From positions 13,130,501 to 13,194,500 of the forward strand of contig CM051517.1 in the NCBI GenBank assembly GCA_028015205.1: a stretch of DNA of 64,000 nucleotides. Reading direction: 5' to 3'. How positions within the stretch are numbered: position 1 is the first letter of the stretch; each line of letters begins with the position of its first letter. This document shows, piece by piece, positions 37,201 through 49,000 of the stretch. This DNA is from Mytilisepta virgata. Taxonomy: Eukaryota > Mollusca > Bivalvia > Mytilida > Mytilidae. A program made the position numbers and the translations under genes. The notes below the pieces were generated by a model. It was not told the DNA's origin. It ran no database searches and worked only from the letters and a program-made list of their open reading frames with translations.

Positions 37201-40200
37201 TGTTTAGACAGTCGAACTACTGATTCTAATTCACCTGAATACAAACTGACCCTTACATGGGATTGAACAAGACAACTGTTCTTTTCTTCCACTCTTATTT
37301 ACCAACAAATGTTTACATGCCGTAAATCTTGGCAATATCCTTCACCACAAATCGGTCAGATTGAATGTTCCGCCTGTGTATGTTCCCATTAATTCTTGTA
37401 CCTATACTACACCCATTGGACCAACAATCTTCATGCACAAACGCTGATTGTTCATGCAACAGTTCTCCATTTAAATATAATAATGCTGGCCATGTCATCA
37501 CAGGATACTTAAATATCATAGACAATGAGTCTCTTCGTGATGACCTTGCAAAAGGTCCTAAGTATCGCAAACGACGGTCCATAATTTGGAAATATAATTT
37601 CAAACTACTTATGGATGCTGTGGAGGACTATGCAAGAAATAGGACCAAACGTCACTAGATTCGCTTTCAAAGTGGGTTAAAGCTGTGAGATCGATTACTC
37701 GAGTCCGAATTGATAAACTAAGGCCTATGAGTAAAAAGGGAACATCAGTCTTCAGCAACCCTGTTGCTGCCAAGACATTGTCCGCCATCCATGACAAATA
37801 AGTTGTTCCTTCAGATAAGGCCCCCAATAACATCGTTTTTGTACATGTATGCAAAAGCTACTATATTCAATGTTTAATTAATGAACTAGGGATTGCTAGT
37901 TCACTCGGCAATCCTACCTATAAAGCTACTACAATTTCTAAGGACGAAATAACCGACTATCATAGATCGGTATTTCTTGACTTTACTTAGTTACAGTTGT
38001 ATAACACACAATCCATGAGGTAACACACGCTGTGTGTTCTGCAATATTTAAGAAGAATTGCATTTGCCAATTTATATTTTCATACTTCTATTAAATTGTT
38101 TGCTGAATAAAAGAATATTAAGAATTTTCGAATGTTTATTTTAACTTATTCAACCATGCTTTCTTTTCCTGCGACGAACTTCATAATACTAAAATTTTCA
38201 ATTAGAAATTTGTCTTAAATTGTAATACAGAATAAATCACTAAATAAAGATATTGATGTAAAATTACCCGCCACGACATTTCCAGATTTTCGCCACCCCA
38301 AACTGTCATTCCTTCGTCATATGCACCAATTTCTCCGAAATATTTACTATCAACTGCATAAGCAGCTCCAACCATCACAGTTCCTCTGGAACAAAATGAT
38401 ATTAATTGTTCTCAATATCATCTACGGTTAATGTTTATACAGTTGTTACCTGAACATGTCGTTTCTTAATGCCTTTATATCAACTGTCATACTTACATGT
38501 AGGTCCGTTTTCAATTTAGTGCGGAAACTTTCATATTCGCACTTTTGTAAATTTAAATATTTCCGCAACTGATTTGTTATTGAAAACTCCGGACTCCATT
38601 ACTATTCTGTACATTTGAAATATTTTTTTTGGTATTTCTTAAAAGTCAACATGCATCAAACGTTCGGAAACAGAACTTGCACATATTCTGCAACGTCACG
38701 TTTGTTTGTGGTGACTCATATATGATCCACAAATCAATTAAATGCACAAAAAATTGGAAAATCAGCTCTCGTAACTTATTTGGGTCATTTCAACACTGGA
38801 AACGACAATAAGTCGTTACAAATCCTGGAAACAAAATGTAGTGTAATAGTTTTTACTATCATAAGACAGGAACATTTGAGATATTCCCGAAAATACACTT
38901 GCAGTTTGAAAAAAGACGGACATTAGTTTTGATCATGAACGTACCTGATCAAGGCTAATCCCGGACTTAACTTTTTCTGTTTATTTCAAATGCATATAAA
39001 TAAATTCTTTCAAACCAAGTTTGATACACCAGATTTGCACATTTCGTCGATTTACGACTCGTCAGTTTTGCGCAAGGCCTAAAACGTTGAAAACCAAAAC
39101 AATAATCAAAAAGGTAGATAAGCAAATTAAAAAAAATACCAAAAGGACCAAAACGGGTGATTCCAATATACATGATATACTGAGAGTTAAACGTAAATCG
39201 ACACATATTGTGCATCAAAGTTAGTATCATAGCATTAATTATTACCAATAAGTTGGTATCTATGCTGATGGATTCCAAGTCTCCGAGGGTATCACAAGTT
39301 CAGTATTTCGATACTAGCCCGAAATTGATATTTTCAATTTACGGTTACAAAAATGTTAAATTTTGTGAAAACTAGCGAGTATCTCGCTCTTGCATAACTC
39401 TGTTATATTATGTCTTAATTATAGGTCTTGTAAAGTGTAATTACAATTTATACGTGTGGGAATGCTTACTATTTGGTGAAAATGACAGATCGTTTGCTGT
39501 AATTTGAATATTCTCTAAAGAATAAATATAGATAAGAAATTTGAGTAAAATTACATTAGAAGAATAGCACCATAATAATTAGAAAATACACGTACGTAGT
39601 AAAAACAAAAATTATATTTACATACGGTCTTACGTCCTCTTCTGTTGCTCCAACCTGATCTTGTCTAAAGAATGTTTCAAAGAACACTAATCGCCAATCA
39701 AAACCATATCGTGTCATATAACCTTCATTAAAACGATATTCAAATGTCTCACTGTTTACGTAATCAAGTACACCCATGGCTACCGTCTTTCTATCCTTCT
39801 TTACTTCTGTTAATAACGGTTGTAACCTAGCAATAAGGACAAAAATTTGGAACATGGTCTACATTTTTACCATTTTCTTGATTGGGAGAAATACTCAATT
39901 CCAAAACTACTGAAAAATTATATTAAATTTATATTATAATGCTATCTAATATCATGGGACATTTAGGTAAACAATTATTTTACCATTTTACCATTGTAAA
40001 GGTTAAAAAATATCGTTTTCATTTTCATTTATGTCGTCGTGATGCTAAGTTAAGTCAAGAAATACCAAAGTGATATTCGAAGGAGGGAAAATCGCAACAA
40101 ACCGGGGTAGACTCAGGTGCTCCGGAAGAGTCAGTGATTTAGAATTTAAAATTATACTGAAGAACATTATAAACTATACTGGCTTCAATTCGTAAAAAAC

Positions 40201-41834
40201 ACAGTCTAGTCAGAAATGAAATCAGTCCACAGGCGTGTTGTCCTGTATATTTTCTCCGTCCCTATGATTTGCTTAAGTCATTAATCTACCAAAGTATTCG
40301 AAAGTTTAAATGAAAAGACATTAGCCCAGTCCGCTACCGCTATAAAGATGATGTACTTTCTTTGAATAACAGTAAGTTAAAAGAAAATCTATCCCAATTA
40401 CCTGGAAATAAATGACACTACAGAAACAACCAAGTCTGCTTCATACTTGGACTTACACCTACCAGTGGACGGTCGGACACTAAATTATATGACAAACCTG
40501 AAGATTTTAGTTTTAAGATAGTGACTTTCCTTTTCTGAGCAATAATATGCCTGCATCACCGGCATATGGTGTCTAAATTTCTCAGTTGATCCGTTATTCT
40601 AGAGCTTGTGACCACGACAGTGACTTTCTTAAGCGAGCAAGGACACTGACAAATAAACTGCTCATTGACATATTCCCTGTGTGATACCAGTGGTCTTACC
40701 GATTTTGATATGTACCGATACAGACCTCTTAACGTCTTTAAGGAACAGGATTGCTTACCGTTCCGGAGCACCGGATATCACTCCAGGTTTTTTGTTAGAA
40801 TTCGTGTTGCCCACGCTTTAGTTTATAGTGCTCTTAGTATGTCTCTGTCTTTGTCTGTTTATTTGCCAGTCGTGTTCTTTTTTGGTTTGTCTCGTTCATG
40901 TATCGTCCTCTGGATGATGATTTAGGATTTCCCTTCTGCATTGTTTGTTCGGTATCTTCTACACTTGACTTACACTATAGATTTTTTCCTTCCTTGTAAT
41001 CTTTGTTTTAAAAATGACCACAACACATTGTCTTCCATATCCCTTTCAAAGGAAACTACTGCTAGTCCGGTAGATTGTCTACTTTGACCTCCACGAGATT
41101 CTCAAGGGCATAAAAACAGCTTGTCCTGTAGACTGACTTCATTTCTCGTAAAGTACATCTCTGTAATTATTTAACAAGTATACATGGACCATCATGCGAT
41201 TCTATGCGAATCTGTAGATACCTAATTATCTACTCTTCCCTCCGTACATTTTGTAAGACTGTCAAAGACAACTATGACTTGTCCAGTAGATAGTCTGCAT
41301 TACATTAGTCTTGCTCTAGAAACTTACGACCCTACATTGACCTTCGGGTTACTGTTAAAGAAAGCTACCTTCATCCCTACAATATTACTTTAGAAACTTA
41401 CCAGTCTACGTTGACCTCCATGTGACTATCAAAGAAAACTACAACTTGTCCAGTAGACAGTCTCCATCCTTTTAATCTTGCTTTAATTAAACCTTCTCTT
41501 GTTGGATTACGTATTAACTTTATAATGCCTTGTGGAAAATTATCTTTTATATATTCATCTAACGGTGACTTTAGCTGCTCTACACAATATACAAAAATAA
41601 GTTTCCGTTTTAAATCTACATTAGCTCCGGAAACGTAGCTCTTTTCGTTCGTTGTTGTTTTTATTATGGTAGGAACATGTCAAAAATCATTAAAAACCAT
41701 CAGAGCTATGGTTCTACATGTCTCATATATTTTTTTTTATATAAAACAAACATATGTCTCTTTATAATGAAATGCAAGAAGATACTTAAAGTTTTGTTTT
41801 AAGGCATCTACAAAACAATTCGAATTTTTTTCCG

Positions 41835-41897
<63 letters not shown>

Positions 41898-42958
41898 CAA
41901 AGTCTCTCAAAATGAGGTAAATAACAAAAACTCTATTGTAAAATCCGGAGCTTTCGACCAGTCAAGCCGGCCTTCTTCAGCGGAACTTTATTAGTGGTAT
42001 GGTTACAACATTTAATCCTCACAATGAATATACGTACAATCCGCATACCGAATTCAACGAAAAGAAATAAAGAAACAGCTTTGCAATCGCGGCTACACTA
42101 ATAAATCTGTTGAAAATGAACTATGCAAAGTGGACAATTTAAATAGGAACGATCTTCTGAAATACCGAACGAAAGAATCTAATACTGACCGCGTGCCTTT
42201 AGTATTAACGTATTCAAAAGGATTACCGAGCGTCCGCCGAATTGTGAAACAAAATATGGATATTTTATACAAATCCGAGAAAATGAAACAAGTTTTTGAC
42301 AAACCACCGATTTTGGCGTTTAGAAGAGACAAAAATCTTAAAGACATCTTGGTACACAAGAAACACAATTCAATGTATTTTAAACAGCCCAATAAATGTG
42401 AACCTTGTAGACAAAACTGTGCGTTATGTCCTTTTATGCGCAACACTTACTCGTTTACCAATTTTGAAGGAAAAACGTTTAATGTTAAGAATTACATAAA
42501 CTGTAAGACAGCCAATATTGTATACGCAATTTTCTGTAAGAACTGCGACAAATTTGTATATGTAGGAGAAACTGGCGACACACTTTACCAACGGCACCTT
42601 TTGAATTTATCGCTTATTCGTAGACAAAAACCCGATCCAGTTGCACTACATTTCAACAGTAATGGACACTCAGTAGATGATTTTGAAGTTGTTGCGTTAG
42701 AAAAAATATGCGGAAATGACATTTACCGGCAAACAATTGAACAACTTTGGATTGAAAAACTACGCACATACAAGCCGTACGGAATCAACACAAAAGGTTG
42801 ACGTCTCATCCCGGTCTTTTTTTCTGTCAGTGACGTTAAGTTATTGTACGTATATTCATTGTGAGGATTAAATGTTGTAACCATACCACTAATAAAGTTC
42901 CGCTGAAGAAGGCCGGCTTGACTGGTCGAAAGCTCCGGATTTTACAATAGAGTTTTTG

Positions 42959-43043
<85 letters not shown>

Positions 43044-46000
43044 CCAGTAAATGATACGTAATAAAGTCTATAACTGGCATCTTATCTGTGTGTCAAGTAT
43101 AAACTGAGATGATATTTATATTTGTCAAAGTAATCTGGATAGATCTAAACACTGTGTCTGATTTTTTCATGTTTCTCGATTTCAACATAAAATGTGATTT
43201 GTCCTTGATAACCACAAGCCCGTTCTTCATTCCCTTGGCATTTCTACAAAGGTTGAGAAATGGACCTTCCTGCTCTTTATTGGATTCCTAAACTACATAA
43301 GAATCCGTTTAAACAAAGGTACATTGCTGGGTCAGCAAATAGCTCTACAAAACCTCTTTCAAAGATTTTAACATTCAAGAGGGCCTTCAGAATAACTTCG
43401 AAACATCATATTCCACCAGTGGCGTCAATCAGATGTCAATCAGATGTGGATTCTTAAAAACTCAAAATATTTACTACAATATCTAAAATCAAAATCTTTG
43501 TCTACATGCAACAGCATAAAACATTCGACCTCTCTACACTCTACACTACCATACCACATTATCAATTAAAAGATCGCTTAAAACAACTACTTCATCAATT
43601 TTTTTTTCAAGAAAAATGGCAGAGGCAGGTATAAATTTCTAGTTGTAGGCAGAGAAAAGGCTTATTTCATGAAGAACCACTCTGATTCTGACAAAAAGTA
43701 TTCTGAAGATGAAATTACAGATATGTTAGATTTTCTCATAGACAACATATTTGTTGAATTTGGCGGTCTAATTTTTCAACAAAAAATCGGCATTCCAATG
43801 GGAACCAACCGTATTCCTCTCCTCGCGATCTGTTTCGGTATTCATTTGAAGAGAACTTCATTCAAGGGCTACGTGAAAACAAAAAGAAACTAGACTGAGA
43901 TAGTCGGAAACGACAGCTATCCCCGCACTCCCCACATGCTGTATCCCTGTCCACCTTTTTTCATAATTATACCTTTGAATACAGGCCCAAATTTTGGAAA
44001 AATAAAACTCTAAAACCTTATGGCACATCTGCATACAGTGTATGACAATACCGTATAGAAATAAAATGTATAAAATGAAAAATGAAAGAAAACTTCCAGT
44101 CACCCACTTATAATTCCCAAATGTTTGAAAATCAAAATTCTAAAACCTTATTGCACATCTATATTCAGTGTGTGACAATACCGTAAAGAAATTAAATATA
44201 TAAAATGAAAAATGAAAGAGAAGTTTAGGTCACAAGCTTAAATTCCCAATTTTCAAAATTCAACACCTGTGGGCCCTGAGTTCTGAAAATCAAAATTCTA
44301 AAACCTTATAGAACATGTACATATAGCATGTGACAATACTGTATAGAAATCAAATGCATAAAATGAAAAATGAACGGGGAGTTTAGGACACAATCTTAAA
44401 TTGCCAATTTAAGAAATTCGACCCCTGTGGGCCCCAATTTTTGAAAATCAAAATTATAAAACCTTATTGCGCATCTAAATACAGTATGTGACAATCCGTT
44501 ATATAAATTAAATACATAAAACGAAAAATGAAAGAGGAGTTAAGGTCACAAGCTTACATTCACAATTTTCTAAAATTGACCCCTGTGAGACCTAATTTTT
44601 GAAAATCAAAATTCTTACATCTTATTGCACATCTACATTCAGTTTTTGATAATACTGTATAGAAATTAAATGCATAAAATGAAAAATAAAAGAGGAGTTT
44701 AGGTCACAAGGTTAAATTCCTAATTTTCAAAATTCGACCCCTGTGAGCCCCAATTTTTGAAATTGAAAATTTTAAAACCTTATTGCGCATCTACATACCA
44801 TATGTGACAATACTGTGTAGAAATTAAATGAAGTTAAAAAATGAACGAGTAGTTTAGGTCACAAGAAAGTGTGACGGACAGACGGACAGGGGCGATAACA
44901 ATATCCCCTAAATTCTTCGAAGTGCGGGGATAACTAGCCCGATCCTTTAATTTCACTTGTTATATAGATGACGTGTTGTCGTTAAATAACGACAAATTCC
45001 AAGACTTTCTACATCTCATCTACCCCAGTGATCTTGAAAGTCCGCTTCATATTTGGATTTGTTTCTTGAAATCGACAATGAGGGAAATTTGAAGACAAAA
45101 CTTTATGACAAACGTGATGACTTCACCTTTCCTATTGTTAACTTTCCCTTCTTGAGAAGCAATATACCAGCATCGCCTGTATATGGCGTCTACGTTTCTC
45201 AGCTTATCCGATTTTCAAGGGCATTCGTGAATTACCCTGACTTTCGACAGATGATTATTGGTGTCACAAAAGCTTCTTAACCATGGTTTTATCAGGGATA
45301 AGTTGATGTCAACACTTACGAAATTTTACGGTCGTCATCACGAATTGATTGACCGTTAAAATGTTCCAATATCTAAGATAATGTTGCACCTGTTGCCACT
45401 ATTGTAACATTTTATGTGCTTCTACCGATTTGTGACTTCCACCGGATTGACTTTGTTGAACTTAACGACGGGTGTCGTATACGGAGCAGTAACTGCTTAC
45501 CTCCAGGAGCACCTGGGTTCACTCCTGGTTTTTATAGTTGTTCATTGTTTTTTTAGTTTTCAGTGTTTATTTGTGGTGCTTGTGGTTGTTCATTTGTCTT
45601 CCCGGGTTTGTCTGTTTATAGGATTACTTTTTTTTACTTGCTCCTTAGATATATTTTTCCTCTTTCAATATGTTGAAATAGATATAAAAGCGCCTATGCA
45701 GATCCATGTAGCTGGTTGTAACTACTAGCCTGTCAATACTGAAATCATGGGTTTGAATTAACTCGTGGCGCGGTGTGCTTAACAACAAATATGGACAATA
45801 TTCATTCGTATACTCTGGTTTCCTACACGAATAAAAAAAGGACTGCTACAATATAAACAATTGTTCTGAAAATGGTCTCACAAACAAACTGAACCAGCCA
45901 TTAGTAAATAAAGTTTTGGGGAATCATTTATTTTGGTTCCTTCTGTGGGTTTAGTGAAAATCCGTTGTTTCAAGGATAATAAACTTATATAATAAAATTT

Positions 46001-49000
46001 CGTTATATTAAATCATTATAACAATTATTTCGTCAAATTCTTAAAACCGCAAAACCGGTGTAAAAGTATGTATGGCCAATTTATAATATGTTAAGTTGAA
46101 ATTCGCCAAATGTTCTGTACGAGATAATACGTTACCCATTTGACTGTTATCATCCACCAATACAATGTCTTGTAATAAATGTCTCGGAGTTCTGTTTATT
46201 ATGCTATACAAGGTTCGTATTAAAATTGACGGCCATTCGTCATAAAATGGAATTATTATACTAGTAGTTGGGAGATCATGTTCGTATGTCCTGAATTTAC
46301 ACCTGAAAACAAAATGTCACTGAAAGGAAATTCGAGTCGAAAACATTCTGTAAACAAAATGTAGGAATACTTGAATATAACACTTATGATACTAAACAAC
46401 AAAACAGAATAACATTCTATTAACAAATTCTGATGCTACAGATACGAATTTTGTCACTTTCGTCTCTTGGGAGATTCTCAAGATCAGAAATATAGAGATT
46501 CAAAATCAATGGGCCGAAATACAAAAGAGATAAATAAATAACAACCATTTCAGGTGTAACTTCATGCTTTGATTAATGAATATTTACTCGTGAAAAAGAG
46601 CACAGGTTGTTAGCCCAAATATAACCACATCTTTTTTTACGATTTTAAGTGCAACTTATTTTCCTTAATATCATCGTAGATGTCGAAAAATGTCTATAAA
46701 CTGTAAACTCAAATAACAAATATTGACGCAATAAAGAGTGACATGAATAACGGTTTGTCATATCCGTGTACTATAGGAAAACTTTTCCTGCCTAAATATG
46801 AACTTACATAACCAAAATACTGATATGATATACAGAAAGACGTCAGTAAGTTCATGTTTGACTGGTATAGATCTACTTATTTTACAATATATTCACAGAA
46901 ATTACACTAAATATGATAGCTAGCGGGTTGCATAACAAAGATATTAAGATTTTATTATCGTCTGAATAGCGGACTTCCTTCATTACGACATACCATATTT
47001 TGGTTTCTAGTAAAAATGGCTTGTTGACTGTTAACTACTCCAACAAAGGCCAAACTTATACGACGTTTTATCGTGTTTTTATTAAATCGATTGGTGCTAC
47101 AGTAACATAGTGTGTAAATACGAAGTTTAGGAACAGCCAAAATTCACTTTGCGTTTTATAAAACAAATACAAACCTCAAAACATACATGCATGGACTTCC
47201 GATACCATCAAAATATACCGTTGAGAATAAATTGAGAGAAATATTCTCTGTATAAAAAGTAAAATCTTGAAGAAAGCCATGTTTTTATAACATAGTCAAT
47301 GTATGTACACAATTTCTGGGCGTCCAGCCCCTGATGACTGAGATTTAAAATGACAAGAAAAAGCAATGCTATAATGGTGTTAGTGTTAAGCATGGTAATA
47401 TGTTAGGTTACAAAATTCAAATCGGGAGTTAATGCTGTTAAGTGATACTTGAATACACGGGTATACACAAGTCAACAGTATGCTATTATTTCATACGATT
47501 ACGCAATTGTATGTGAATTTATGATTTTTATCATAAATCCATTATGTTAAGAAGAAAAAAATTTACAAAGAAAAAATATGTATCCATTAATGATTTTTGA
47601 TTGAAGAATCAAGTACATACGCTATTAAAGTGAACTTTAAACAGACTGATAAGCTCTTTCATCTCATTTTTTAAAAATTCCTTTCAAATGAATCAAAGTT
47701 TAAATATAAAATTAAGTGTGCTAACAATTAAGTGACATATGTTATAAGAGCAAATTCAAACAGTTTTTATGTCGCACCTTCACAATATATATATATTACG
47801 TGAAGTATAAATTCAAAATGTTTTGATGCAGTATCCAGACAAGGTTTCTTGATCTGTTCATATTTTTAGATAAACAGCAAAAAAGGCGCTGTTAACGGAT
47901 AAATATTGCCATGCTTGCTCTTTTGTCACACATACATGAGACTTTTGTCTCAGGAATTGATCCACCATATGCCTTCTTGCCATGTACTTGTACAACAGAA
48001 TCACCTACCCAAGAATCAGAACGCTTGATGTCAGATTTTTAAAAACTATAACTGCCAATTGTATATGGAAATGCCTTTTATATCTTCAGTTATACTGAAA
48101 ATTCTAACATTATATCGAAAACGATATTTTCTTCATCATACTTTTTCATTAGAGCAGAAACAACAGGATTTTTTTGGCGTTGGTAAATCTTAACTGGCCT
48201 GGAGAACGTAAAATTCTCAATATGTGTTGCTGTACTATTCTGTATTCATTTGTGTAATCCACTTGCATAGAACTTAGCAAAAATATATGCTTCTTAAAAT
48301 GATATCGCTTTTTTTAATATTATTCTCTAAAAATAATAAAATTGGGGTCCAGCCATATTTGACGGAGGAATATGTGAATTTAGATACATACCTGCATCTA
48401 TTAATTTACTTATGAAGATAAAATGTAGCACTTTTTGTGGGGTGAGTTAGGTCTTACTGAAACTTAAACTTCATCAGACTTGACACTACACCGGATGTTA
48501 TCCACTACAATATGACGGATGGACCTAAGGTTTTTTTTTTACATTACTTGTGGTTTAGTATTTGTGTTATTTTGTTCTAATCAAAATTGGTTTAGTCTAT
48601 TTCTTCTGTATGATTACTATTATTATTATTTAAGGTATGTCGTTTTAATATTTACATGTATTTGTTCTGTCCTCATGAGTTCCCCATGTCTTAGAACTTT
48701 CGTCTTACTAAGTTTCCCTGCAATGTCACGCTGTCGCTCCGGTATTCCTTTACCGATAATATTACCCGATCCCTGCTATAAACATCTTATTGTACTGCTT
48801 TCGTTGTTTCTGCGCTTTTATTTAACCACTACCTGACCAAGGAGTTACGAAGAGTGTTCAGTTTACATAAAACCAGTTTCAGTTCTGCCTCTTATCATAT
48901 GTGCTTGGTTATTTTTGTATTAAATACCGTGTTCATTCGTGATTTTGGTTTAATTTTCAAATCTAACATTTAAAATTGAGAATATGAAAGGTCAACATCA

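Larger units (their letters stand above)
41921..42962 (+). mobile_element. Penelope-like unit: GIY-YIG ORF between perfect 120-bp inverted repeats
   Basis: Left repeat 41921-42040 and right repeat 42843-42962 are exact reverse complements by my reading. The space between holds one open frame coding for the C-terminal part of a Penelope-like polyprotein. AT microsatellites sit on both sides. This fits a 5'-truncated Penelope-like insertion with an inverted pseudo-LTR. It sits in intron 2 of gene 2; gene 1's intron 2 has no such unit. Perfect arms and an open frame argue for a recent insertion. Confidence 0.8.
43201..45676 (+). pseudogene. Penelope-like RT, copy F, 5'-truncated and interrupted
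   Basis: Begins in mid-RT ([25 protein letters not shown]), continues with [18 protein letters not shown] and [17 protein letters not shown], is interrupted at 43894-44937, then resumes with [12 protein letters not shown] (44960-44995: catalytic YIDD intact), [27 protein letters not shown] and [18 protein letters not shown], followed by a 3' tail to about 45676. Several frameshifts and small deletions. The RT ends without a GIY-YIG domain. Gene 1's intron 2 reads straight through the site (about 20855-20885), so it post-dates the duplication. Confidence 0.75.

Noticed and set aside
42889..43080. ORF with Tyr-Ile repeats
   Set aside because: Translation of the (AT)n microsatellite.
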